Source: Globodera rostochiensis
Taxonomy: Eukaryota > Nematoda > Chromadorea > Rhabditida > Heteroderidae
Direction of reading: 5' to 3'
Assembly: GCA_018350325.1 (NCBI GenBank)
Contig: JAEVLN010000020.1
Coordinates: 1,271,796-1,335,795 of the forward strand
DNA length: 64,000 nt
Part shown: positions 36,751-47,902 of the stretch, piece by piece
How positions within the stretch are numbered: position 1 is the first letter of the stretch
Layout of the letters: each line of letters opens with the position of its first letter
The notes under the pieces: model-generated
What the model was told of the DNA's origin: nothing
Seen by the model: the letters and a program-made list of their open reading frames with translations, nothing else
Database searches by the model: none
Position numbers and translations under genes: made by a program

Positions 36751-37183
36751 ATGTCCTCCTCCTCTACACTCCCTGTACTGCTCCAACTTGTCGTCGTCAT
36801 ATTCATCTTCAACCCATCAGAAGCGTATTCTGCGGGAAGATTGCATTTGCTTGACAGCTACCCGGACTCGGCGGTTCGTATAATCAAAACTCAAAAACCG
36901 TACACTTTGAAAGAACTTTCAGCGGTTTTTCATCCCAAATGCTCTGCTCGCGGACCAACTGCTCGCCTCCGGTCCGGTCAGCTCCTTTCGCCCCGCGTTG
37001 TTCGACCGATCGCCGATCCCCGCCAAACGCTACTTCGATTCGTTGGCCGGCCAATCGTTGGGCAAGCGAACGGCGCCGCCGGCGGCAAGTGAAGAGGAAA
37101 TGCCCCGAGGCGACGATGCACGCGTCAACTCGCGACGCGCGATGCGCCTGGACGCTTTGCGGCCCGGCTGGCAAATGTGGTGA
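36751..37183 (+). CDS. nlp-3: NLP-3-like neuropeptide precursor
   Basis: Secreted precursor cut at dibasic sites to release amidated neuropeptides. The start MSSSSTLPVLLQLVVVIFIF is a signal peptide ending near PSEAYS. Exon 2 contains AKR-YFDSLAGQSLG-KR. The Gly before KR is the amide donor, and from memory YFDSLAGQSLG is one of the peptides of the C. elegans NLP-3 precursor. FRPALFDRSPIPAKR lies upstream and ends in a processing site, but the PFLDS-type peptides of C. elegans NLP-3 are not evident. Exons 36751-36873 and 36923-37183 give 384 nt, 127 residues. The 49-nt intron (GTTCGT...TTTCAG) is needed because the signal and peptide frames differ. The precursor ends with an acidic spacer and RPGWQMW. 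Confidence 0.85.
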
Positions 37184-37513
37184 GAGAATGGGGAGACAGA
37201 GAAAGAGAACGAATCGGAAACAAACAGAGAACAAGAGGAATTGTTTGTGATCAAATAAACACCTACGATTTTAATGTTGGTTTTCGGCACCAAAAATGTC
37301 GAAATAAACGTAAAAGAAGAAAAAACATTTATCAATTTTAACAACGCAAAAAAAAACACTAATTTGTAAGATTCTAATCCTCAATTTGGAGCAGAACATC
37401 AGATTAGATGAGTTGTTATGGTCTAGTCCAACATTTTGGAGCAGATCATTTAGGTGCAACTGGGCTCGATCAATTAACAAAAAGTCTTTTGGTTTGTGTC
37501 TTGGGCACACCGA
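37184..37513. other. Short spacer between convergent genes
   Basis: AT-rich interval between the neuropeptide stop (plus) and the potassium-channel stop (minus), so it holds two overlapping or abutting 3' UTRs. Nothing else is evident. Confidence 0.6.
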
Positions 37514-39302
37514 TCACTGATCAGCATCATCTCCGATGTTGGACGGTGAATGTTGCTCCTCGTCATCCTCTCGAATTGTCTGTCCGACAACGCTTCTTCT
37601 TCCTCCGCCAAATGGCGTCGTCGTCAGCAACAAATTCGTCGACGAATCCGTCGCATACGAACAGTCGCCGAATTCAAACTGCACATTCCGTTGTTGTTGC
37701 AGCTGTTAGTGACGAAAATAAAATATTTGAAAACGCAAAAATAAGAAACAAAATAATTCAAAAATGCATGAAAAACGAAATTCTGCGTGCGCACCCCTGG
37801 ATGATGCTGGTGCTGCTCGAACTCGTCGTCCTCTCCCTCTTCCTCCTCGTCGTGTTCCTCGTTGAGCCGAGCGCCGCTGACCGCCCGTTCAATTTGGCCA
37901 CAAATTCCGTTGGCAAATGCAAATTCGTGCGGGGCCAACCAACGTTCGATGGCCCTGTGAAAAATTCTATTGGAAATTTTCTGTCAGTTCAAATTTTGGA
38001 TTTTATTTAGCCGTTGCGTTTCCGCTTGCCGAATAGTTAAAAAACCGTTGCAATGAGCTGAAAATGAGGCCGGAGACGGCGAGCAGTACAATTGAAAAAG
38101 GGATGAGAAGAAAAAGGGAAAAGTGCCGGAGGGAGTGGCCCGAAATTGTGCCGAAAGCAAGTAAAACCGTAAACAGAGAGTCCAGAAACGAGTTCTAAAG
38201 TTTGAAATTCATGGAAATTCAATTTATTTTTGAAAAATGGAGGCAAAATTCATTCGATGCCTACGCATTCCATTAAAATTTAGCCAAAAGAACAAATAAA
38301 TTTAAATAATTTCTCTTTTAATGGCATAAATTCACCTCATTTTCGTGTTCCTCGTCCTCAACCAGTACAATGTCAACGATAATGGCAGCAATCAGAACGA
38401 TGCCGCTGAACACCGCCAAAAGGCCAAAAGTTGACGACTTTCTGAAATTGCGTGGGGTTTAATTTACGATGAATTCGACTCGAAATTTGCGTCGATTAGC
38501 GCATTAAGCGCCTTCACACAATGGCCAATGTGAATGAGTGTCAAAGGGATGCCGAAAAGAATAAAAATGGCGGAGAACAATTTGGTGGCGGGCCCAAGCC
38601 GTGGCGGAACCGTTTCTGTCAGCACTCCGCCGCCTGGGGAGGGGAAAAGCGGAAAAGTTATTTAAGGCTTAGATTTTTATTTTAAATTTCTATCAATTCC
38701 AAATAAAAATTACACAAAATCCTTATTGTTAAAATATTAATATGATTAAAATAATTAAATTTTTTATAAACTATTGCATTTTTTAAAAACATTTGCCCAT
38801 TGTGGTGATGGCCATAAACGTTGTGCGCATTGCGTCAGGAAATGTCCACGGGTTTGACGATGACGGAGAGCTGATGGCGGCACATGTGCCGTCAATGTCC
38901 GATTCGGATGCCAACAGCCGTTCGTACGCGTCCAATTTGGCATTGGCCACCAGCGACCAGTCGGACTCTGTTTTAGTGCCAAAAATAAATGGAAAGAATG
39001 CCATTGGGTTACTTTTTGATTCTTTTCATCATTATCGTCTTCCCAGCTACCGTACCCGATCTGGCGGCCACTGACTCGGCCCATAATGTGCTGATCAGCT
39101 CGCGCCGCTCGAAGTCCATGCGACGACTGCGCTGCAAAGCCTGCGGCTGCTTGCCATCGTGCGCCGTTCGTTTGGCCCACTCGAACTGGCCGAGCAGAGA
39201 CAGAACCAAGGAGCTGAACACCAGGTGGGCAAGCAGTAGCAGAAGAGAGAAGACGGCACGGCGGAAAGCCAACTCGAAGCTGGAATCCAACTTCAGAGGC
39301 AT
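37514..39302 (-). CDS. Two-pore-domain (K2P/TWK) potassium channel-like protein with atypical pores
   Basis: K2P layout is clear: TM1 (AVFSLLLLLAHLVFSSLVL), a cap helix (FERRELISTLWAES), pore helix 1 (WTFPDAMRTTFMAITTMG), TM2 (LFSAIFILFGIPLTLIHIG), TM3 (FGLLAVFSGIVLIAAIIV), pore-2 region (FLDSLFTVLLAFGTISGHS), TM4 (SLFLLIPFSIVLLAVSGLIF), acidic tail. Exons: 39056-39302, 38797-38967, 38518-38633, 38336-38437, 38046-38194, 37795-37954 and 37514-37702. Total 1134 nt, 377 residues. Pore 1 reads TTMG then GG (GC donor at 38797) or KCGG (GT donor at 38791) instead of TTIGYG. Pore 2 reads GTISGHS instead of TIGFGD. A normal K+ filter is therefore not visible in either loop. It may be a non-conducting or regulatory relative, or an exon may be misplaced. 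Confidence 0.7.
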
Positions 39303-39997
39303 TTTATGCAGCCAATTCCATAGGTTTCTGATTGGGATGACCTTGATCTTATCGGTTGATCAGACCATAGTCAAATCAATTGTGCCCTATTTACGTCAGG
39401 GGATGACAAAACGGGCAAACCAGGGTCATAAAATACTCTTCTTCTGCTAGTGTCTCGTACAAAATCATAGATTAAGTCCGATCATCAGAGATCGTTCCCG
39501 TGATCCAAACCTGATCAAATCAGACAATAAATGATTGCAACCATTTTGTTATTGGGTTGGTGTTAAATTGCCAGTCGTTGGCGGGCGATTGGACAAGTGC
39601 CCTTGGGGCATAATTTGGCGGAAGGCCTGAGGGGATCTTTCATGAGGTGCTTTATCGATCGAACGATAGGGGGAGAGACTGCGGGAGGAGAAGAGACGGC
39701 ATGAGAAACAAGAAGAAAAGGGAATAGCGAACAAATGGGACTGGGTGATGCTTATTTTGTTAGTGCTCGTCGGGATCAGATCATGGTCGATCTTATGAAG
39801 TATTGAGCATAATTTATCAGACGGGTTGGGGGTCAAACAAAAACATCGATTTAAACAAATCGGCGGAACACGCATTATAGTCGATGATACAATAAATAGG
39901 ACATACATATCAAAACAAGCGCATAATGTCACGAGATTTGCTTGGAATTGGCACACCCTCAGCCACCGGAACACCCAAGCCGATCGAACGCCGCTAT
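39303..39997. other. Intergenic interval with TGATCA-type words
   Basis: AT-rich spacer between two minus-strand genes, containing clusters of GATCAGA and CTGATCA words at about 39350-39530. Apparent frames in 39549-39990 continue out of the coiled-coil gene's 3' exon and have no support of their own. Confidence 0.55.
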
Positions 39998-42615
39998 TCA
40001 TTTCTTCTGATCGGCTTGCTTTGCCTGCTTCTTCACGTCCTTTCCCTTCCTGCCGGCCTGAGACCCTCCGACCACGGAGCTGCAGCGCGACTTGGCAAAA
40101 GACCTGAATTTTAATTAAAAATAAGAAATTCAATTTATGCATTTTTGCTGACATTGTGTCAAAGATTTGGTTCAGCTCCGTCCGACTGTGCTCCACCAAA
40201 GTCTTCTTCAATTCCGCGCTAAGAATCTTAAAAATAATGGTGTGTTAAAGCTCGAGAATTGTGGCACCCGATATGTATTTAAAGCGATATTCGGAAGCCA
40301 TCCTAAATATACAAAATGCTTCTTCTCCTCACATTTTCTTTGGACGACGATGAAATGCGCTCGAGTTCGTCCTGCAACACTTTGATGGACTGAAGTTGCG
40401 CCTCAATTTGCTGTCGCAATTCGACCACCGTGGCCAATTCGCCGTCCAGCTTTGCCTTGGTCGTTTCATAAAGATCACTCAGCTCGGCACACTTCTCACA
40501 CGGCTTCAACTCAAGCTCCTGAAGTTAAATTTTTAATTTATTCTTAAATAAATGTAAAAAGGCCTGAATTTTGAGCAGAAGCCGGTCGTTCTCGGCCCCT
40601 TTTTGAGCGATCAATTCCTCCAGCCTGGCAACGTGTCCTTTCAACGCCTCCTTCGCAGTGCGTTCGTTGTCCAAGCTCATCTTCAACTCCGCAATTTCAT
40701 CCGTCTTCAACGCACATTTTGTGGTGAGCGGTGTTTGTGGCGTTTGGACTTCCTGATAATTTCATAAATCCAATAAAAGGCATACAAAAGTCCAACCTCC
40801 AAAGCATTGCCGGGCAATTGCTGTTCCTGCTTTGACTCGTTCCGAGTAGACGTGCTCACTGTTGAATTGAAGCTGACAGCCGCCTGGCTTTGATCATACA
40901 AAATTGAACGCCAATTCTTTTCCGCGTCTAAATTCATAAGCATGGCTATATTAGCGGCGTACAGTTATGGAAAAATATTCTTAAGTTATTTTCGACCCAA
41001 ATTGAATGGCATTGGAGCTCCGAGGGTGTAATAATACCTTTCACTTCAGTGAGAATGATCTGTGCCTCCCCGACAGAATTGTCCATGTCCAACTTCATCG
41101 CCTCGATTTTGCCGACAATGTCCTCGCCCAACTCCTCAGCGGTCACTCCGAACGTTTTGAGAAGGTTTTGGAAGAATTCGGCAGTTCCGCGCAACTTGTC
41201 GAACATCCGAACACACGCCTCAACAAGATTTGAGGTCCGATTCGCCAGGTTGGCAGCCGCCATTGAGCCAACAGTCAAATTGTGTTCTGTTTCCGCCATT
41301 GAAAACTTAAAATTAGAAAAAACATTAAACTAAAAATTATAAAAATTGTCGCCTCCATTTGAAGCGCAATTTCCTTAGAGAGCCCAGCAAACGACGGCAT
41401 CGACGACAGAGTGATGGAGTCCTGGACCGCCAAATGTTTCATGCAGGCTTCAAGGTCCTTGTCGCCCAGTGAGAGGTTGGAACGAAGCTGTTCATTCCCG
41501 GTACGAATCTCGGCCAGACGCTTATCAATCTAAAAAAAAGTAATATAATGTTTATTTTTTAATATTTCCAAACCGAAGACTATCATAGAAGTTCAAAAAA
41601 TCAATATGAGAAATTAAAATCTCAAAAAACGTGCATTCCCTTAAAAACAAACGGACCACTTTCTTGTAGAGCGAGGAAAACGCGGCGAATTTCTCGGAGT
41701 TATTGGAGTTGATGCCATGCGCTGACAGAAAGGCGAAAATCTCGTTTTGAAGTCTCGTCGAGTCGTGCTGGTTTTTGTCCAACGTCTCCAGAATCATCAG
41801 CAAATTCGTTGCGATCTGATCAGCATCATTGACATCGAAGTCGCACATCGACTCGCCCACCACCTCATCATTTTCCGGCACTCCCATGTTCTGAGCCGTA
41901 CCCGCCGACAGAACGCCAGCAAAAATTTGAGCCTGGGAAAAAATATTTAAAAAACCTCCACATACACAGCAACTGAAAAAAATCAAACTTTTGGTGTGGC
42001 CAATTGGCTGCCAAACTCCTCTTGGTGCATACGCCACACTCTGGACTTCTCATCTTGGATCATCTCGCGCAACTAAAAGGTGAAAACATCAATGAAAGCA
42101 TAATTTAATTTACAAAAATGCAATAAATCTGAAGTTACCTTTCCGTTCTCTTCCTCCATTTCCATGGCCTGGTCTCGTAACTGTTCGATTTGCTTGTCTC
42201 GCTTGTCAATCTGTTCGATGGTGGCCTTCTCGAACTTGTCGTACTTCTTAGACATCTCAACGAAGTCATTCCGCCAGCGCTCGCACTGCTCCTTCGCCAA
42301 AAGCAATTCCTTGTCCAATTTGACCATCTAAAAAGTTGAGAATTTTTGAAGAATCTCGTGCGTTCAAGGCACAAACCTCCGCTGTGCAGTCTTTGCCCTG
42401 CGCGTTCCTGAGTCTGGGCTGTGAACTGGCGAGCTCAGCGTTTTCGCTTTCCAAAACGCGCACTTGGCGTTTCAGGCGCTCAATTTGATTCTCCTTCTCA
42501 GCCAACGCGAAAGTCGAGTGACCTAAAAGAACAGATTAACATAGCAATACCAAAGAATGTCACCGGTGGTGTCGAACAAACTTAACGCAGCTTCTGTATT
42601 TGTGGAAGATTCCAT
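39998..42615 (-). CDS. Coiled-coil protein of unknown function
   Basis: I do not recognise the family. Twelve exons fit: 42564-42615, 42377-42522, 42139-42327, 41989-42072, 41660-41932, 41353-41529, 41038-41305, 40797-40945, 40564-40752, 40333-40518, 40153-40226 and 39998-40103. They total 1893 nt, 630 residues. Heptad-rich segments lie near residues 20-65 (ENQIERLKRQVRVLESENAE), 70-140 (LLLAKEQCERWRNDFVEMSK) and 480-590 (LEELIAQKGAENDRLLLKIQ). An acidic, non-coiled middle (ESMCDFDVNDADQIATNLLM) and a Lys-rich C-terminus (GRKGKDVKKQAKQADQKK) complete it. Two introns would use GC donors (below 41353 and 40564). A structural, centrosomal or motor-associated protein would fit; nothing in the sequence decides. 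Confidence 0.75.
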
Positions 42616-43066
42616 TTTCAATTTTTAATATTGTTTAGCTGTCTTAAAAAATCAGTTTTATAAGAAGGCATTACAAGAAACTAGTTTATCTCGAGAATGA
42701 ACACTAACACTAAATTTCCTTGTTCAAAAAAGGGAGGGAGGGGAGGGGAGGGGGGGGGGGGGGGGAGACCATCTAAATAATTACCAAATGCTGAAATAAA
42801 TGAGAAAGAAATTGTAAATAAGAGTTCAGAAATTATTAAAGCCACTCGAAAGATGCACTAATACTTTTGCTTTTGGTGACCTTTTTTGAATTTAGTTTTT
42901 ACCGCTATTTTAAGTATTTTTGTTGTTCTGTCCTTTTGCTATTTTGTTAAAATGTTCTTAATATTTCAAAACTTCGCGTTATTTTTGTTTAAAAATTTGT
43001 ACACTAATTCCCAACTTTATTTGTTTGACGCAACTCGCACCAAACTTAAGGCTTTAAAGCTATTCT
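42616..43066. other. Spacer between divergent genes with G tract
   Basis: This should contain the promoters of the coiled-coil gene and of the FAM21 homologue. A purine stretch ending in 16 consecutive G (42750-42765) is the main feature. The remainder is AT-rich. Confidence 0.6.
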
Positions 43067-46000
43067 ATGAGTGGGTCGAGTTCAAACACAGAAAAAAAGG
43101 ACAAATTCACTGAATTCTCGGAGCATGCTCACCATTGGACGCTGAAACAGGACAATGAGGTTTTTATTTTAAATCGTTATTTTTACAGAGATTTTTTCAC
43201 TTTTAAGTTAAAAAATGCCCTCCAAAACACCGTTTCGGGAATGTTCGACTCCATTCAACACTTTGAGAGAGTTGGGGCTGCTTTGGAGTCGGAGATGGAC
43301 TTATTTGAGACTCGGTTTGAAAACATTCGCAATCGGATTGGATGTTTGAAGATGGAACGACTTGTGAAGGAGGTTTTTTTAACATTTTTGTCGACCTAGA
43401 ATAGATCAAAAGATTTTTCCAAGAGTTGAGTGAAATTTCAGAAAAAGAAACCTGAGAAATTCCAAGTTTTTCTCTTTTTTTGTACCTTAAATCTCTCGGG
43501 GCTTGAATCACAAAATTTTGCTTTACATCCGGGCGAGGATCATTTGACTCAATTTGTTGCGACATTTGCAATTAAACTAAAAATACGGTACTCATTTATA
43601 ATACTGCGAGTTTTAAGCAAGTTGACGACATTTCTTTTGACTTGCTGTGCGGTCGAAGGCACAAAACGATGTACAGGGAACAACCGCCAAATGTTCGTTT
43701 AAGTTTTGAAACATTTCTTTTACCAATTTTATTTTGATGAATTTCAATTGCCAAAGATTACGATCAAGACGAAATTGTTTTTTGACTTTGCTTGGATTGA
43801 ACGTCCGTGAGGCTTTACATATTCACACAGATCAGTCGCGAGGAGTTCGAGCGACGGACCATCAACACAATTTCAAACGCCATCCATCGAGGTTTCGAGC
43901 TGTTCAACGCAGTTCAGGACGATCATCCGCAGCGGAACCTTCAGAGCAGTAGTGGACTTGACCCCTCCGACCCATCCTCCTCATCTTCATTGGGAATGCC
44001 GCCAAGCAAATCGATGGACGGTGCTAACGTTAGGGGTGGCGTGAAAAAATTGGCGATGAACACCTTTGAGTTGGGCGAACTGCCGCCAATTATTGGCACT
44101 CCGGAGTTTTATGCGGCACTGAGAAGGGCCAACGAGGCGAAGACGGAAAGTGCAACAGCAAAGGCGGTGAAGGAGCTGAGGTGGGCGAAAACATTCAAAT
44201 ATTTTGGAAACCAATCCCAAGAACAGTGTCCCGCTGGAAATGGGTTTTTTCGGTTAGCAAAAAACACCGATAAAAAGTATAAATTCACTTTAACATTACA
44301 ATGAATCCCATGCGGTAATGGTGTGGCACATTTCTAATTCAACTTGTCCCCTTTTCCCTCCAACAGTAACTTTGTTATTTTATGAAAATGGAGTTAATTA
44401 AAGTTTTGAACGATATTTTGACTACCGAAATTATGAAGAACGCCATTTTTAATATGAAAAATCTGGAATTAAGTGCAGATTGAATTTTTCTGTAGCAGCA
44501 TGTCCCCTCCAACAACAATGACCACCACCAAATTGGAGGAGGAGGACATCGCCTCCATCTCTTCCGGACGATCTGCGCCCCCGCAAGACCCCGTCGTTGT
44601 TGTTGCTGAGCTATCGCCGACGGCGGCAACGATAAGCACCGGTGGAGGAGGAAATGCGGGTCACTCGCTTAGGACAGCGCTGATGGAAGAGATCGTGGAA
44701 CGGGCACAGAGAAAGGACGACAGCACGAAGACAGAGGAAGAGGAAAAGAAGCAAAGGATTGGTGTGACACAGCGGGTTAGAGAAGAGAAGCTGAGAACAG
44801 AGGAGGAAAAGCGCAAAAAAATGCCAAGAGCGGAAGAGAAGCAGGGCACAGAGCAGCGAAGACATGTGGATGAGAGTGGAGAGAAGCAGAAGGGGTTGAG
44901 AATTAGAAATGCAGAACAGAGGCAAAGAACAGAAGGAGAGAGAGAAAGAATTGGAGGAGAAACGGAAGAACACCAGAAATCGTCGGAGGGACAGCAGAAG
45001 GTCGAGAGAATAGAAGCTAATTTGTTTAATTTAAAACATTTCTTCCTTTTGTTCTAAAGGGCTTCCAAATTCAAAAACCCGTGGGCGGTAATCCATCAGC
45101 AACGGCGAATGGGACACCAAAGCGAATGGGGGGGCGCCACGTTAAGAAGAGTTTGTTCAGCAGCAGCAGTGAGGACGGGGACAACGATGAGGAGGAGGTC
45201 GGTTTTAATTTAATCACTTTTAGTCTGACAAATATTTATTATTATTAAAGATATATTTTAGCTTTTCAAAAATTCTACCAAATCGTTGCGGCCCGTAGTG
45301 GGACGACACATTCAACGACAAACATTGGCCAATGATTCATCTTCGAGTCCTTCAACAAACGTAGGGTTTTTTGTCGATTTTCAAAATTGCACAATTTTAA
45401 CCAGCCCATAAAAATCGATTTAATATTGTTCTCTCCACGTTTTTTGTTCCATCCCGATGGCTCGTCCATTTATTTCACGCTCGTCCAATATTTGTTTGCG
45501 GATTATTTTTCAGAAATGGAATTTTTATGGGATGGAAATCTATCCAAAAATTATCCTACGCAAAAAACCATCGAAAATTTGTTCAATTTTCCTTCACTCT
45601 ACTCTAAAAACCTGAAAGGAAGAATTGTGCTCCAACCAAATGAAAATTATAAAAATATTAATTTTCTTTCTTATTCAGCTTTTCATTCCATTGTAATTTT
45701 AAGAAAAATTTAACGTCTCAACAAAAAACCAGGACCAAAAAGTCGTGCATTTTTTTGTGAATTGATAGCGATGATATTCTATACCAAAAATAAAATGGAG
45801 AAGGTATTGTTGCACTTGGTTTAAAAGGCATATAGAGAAAAGATATAATACTGGCAAAGGTTCCTTGTCCTTGGGGAGAGGCGGTGATCAGATCATTGAT
45901 CAGGAATTTTTGAGGGGGCGGATGGATTTGCTGTCATTTTTTGTGAGACGGACGTGTTGGATGACTTAATCCAGCCATTCATCCGTCCGTCCGTTAGTCG

Positions 46001-47902
46001 TTTTGCCATTGTTTCCGCGCCACGTTTAGCCCCCCCCCCCCCTCTCTTTTTGCTTCTCGACTTTCTTCGTTGGCCAGCAGTCCGTCCCTCCCCCCCCCCC
46101 CAAAAAACATATTATTGTTATCACTATATTTCCATTTCTTCAGCGTCTTTGGTTCACAGCTGTGCTCTTTGAGATGGAGCCGTGCTCTTCCTCGACTTTA
46201 GTGCTTCTATCATTCGTATAGGTGGGGGGGGGGAGTACTCCCGTCAATCAATCTTGATTTTCAGTCGAAAGCCAAATGCTTTCACAAAACCAGGGGGTTA
46301 TCTTTCTGTCCTTGAAACTAGCGGGCATATCTGACCGGCATTTATTTGCATATGAAACAAACAAAAGATGTTTTATTTTATACATACAATAAATTTGGCG
46401 GTTTTTGGATTCTCAACTTTCAATCTTTTGTCGCTTAATTCATCATCACCGCCTTCGACGACATGTCTAAGCCCGTTTTCAAACCCTTTGACGTGGCCTT
46501 CTCCAATCGGCTCGCAGCCGCCATTCAGAATGGGCCGGTCGCGTTCAGATCGGTCCCTCATTTTTATTCTTTTGTTGCTTAACGAATGGATCCCTTTTTT
46601 TGGATGCAAAATAGTTGAAATAATAATTTGCCCGTATATAATTAAAATATGGGCAACGTCTGTACATCAAGCACTTCATTGCATTCTTGAAAATTTTGTC
46701 TTATAGGGAATTATTTTTGATAAAACTAATGAAACTCCCCCCATTCAGGATCGTTCTCTGTCTCAGAGGCCGCTTTCCGCTCACCCGATTAGCCCTTCCG
46801 GCGATGGACAACTACCGCCGGCACGACCGGTGCGCAAGACGGAATCGGCTGTCATATCCAGCAACGAAGAGCTGGGTCCGGCCAGCGTGAAGAACAGGAT
46901 TGCCCAAATTGGCGCTCAAATTCCGTTGGGTCAACGCGCGGATGGTGGACGACGGGAGGAGGGCCACCGACACGGTGACGGGGGCGGTCAAATATCGGAG
47001 CCCACTCCGGCAATAACGAAGACAATTGTACCTCTCCCGACCGAAGCGCTCAAAGTGAGTTCAAACTGTTTTACCATCTGCAACACTAATTTGGAATGCT
47101 AGAAAGCATTTGGGAAAAATCGTCATCAGCGGGGGTTGCACGGGTTCTCATTTCTCCGTTAAGACGCGTGTCAAGGGTCCTTCAGCCCGCCGGGCACCGT
47201 CCCAGCGCATTGTCGGCGGCCGGCCACCAGCGCCTTCGTCCTCTTCCGTTGTTGAACCAACCGAAGCAGTAACAGAGGCATCAAGTGCTCGACTTACGCC
47301 AAAACCCGCATTAAAAAAAGGGCTGGAATCACCACAACAACGGCAGAAAAATGAAGAAGAGAAAGAATCGCCGTCCTCCAGAACTGCGAATTTGTGGGCG
47401 GACGACAGTATGAAGAGGGCTCTGGAACGGATGTCGAAGGATTATGTCGATGAGGAGGCTGATCATCAACAGACGTCCAGGATTAAACCACCTCCGGTGC
47501 CCGCTACAAAGGCTCAGGGGCCAAAGACAGCAGCAAAGGCCGTGCCGCCACCGGTCAAGCCGAAGAAGACGCGGTCGTCCATCTTTTCCTCGTCGAGCAG
47601 CGACGACGATTTAGGCTTTGCTAAAGTGATGGGCTCGACACCGCTTCCGGGCACAAAAGAAGTGCCAAAGGCGACGGCCGTGCCGTCAAACCAACAACAG
47701 AACAAACAGCAGCAGCCTCCGTTCAGCTACAAAAAGACGACTAGTGAGCAGTGTTTTATTGTAATTATCGAAAAATCCGTTATCTTTTACTTATTACCCT
47801 CAGGCATTAAAAACATTTTAATTGAGCAAAATCGGTGTTTTTATTTCAGCATCTGTAAAAGCGCGCAAAGGTCTCTTCGATGACTCTGAGTCGGATTTTT
47901 GA
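43067..47902 (+). CDS. WASH complex subunit 2 (FAM21) homologue
   Basis: FAM21 is the long flexible subunit of the WASH complex, linking retromer and other partners to endosomal actin nucleation. N-terminal helical blocks resemble the family (FSEHAHHWTLKQDNE, LKNALQNTVSGMFDSIQHFE, ISREEFERRTINTISNAIHR), then LGELPPIIGTPEFYAAL (family LPYLIGSKLFM). The rest is acidic and disordered with LF-type motifs (KSLFSSSSEDGDNDEEELF, KGLFDDSESDF at the end) and TRVKGPSARRAPSQR, like the FAM21 basic motif. Exons: 43067-43159, 43208-43372, 43831-44180, 44496-45000, 45060-45197, 45262-45360, 46749-47054, 47164-47743 and 47850-47902. Total 2289 nt, 762 residues, shorter than the ~1,300 of human FAM21. The 1.4-kb intron after 45360 and the interval 43373-43830 could hide further exons. 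Confidence 0.78.

Noticed and set aside
36751..37092. Unspliced 113-codon frame as the full neuropeptide gene
   Set aside because: Read straight through, it lacks the YFDSLAGQSLG peptide, which is in another frame and requires the 49-nt intron.
38449..38467. A 26-nt intron joining K2P exons 3 and 4 (donor GTAAAT at 38467)
   Set aside because: Phases fit, but 26 nt is too short to splice; a donor below 38518 with acceptor at 38438 gives a normal intron in frame.
40141..40153. GC donor TCA|GCAAAA in the coiled-coil gene
   Set aside because: A standard GT donor (AT|GTCAGC) with acceptor before 40103 restores the frame without it.
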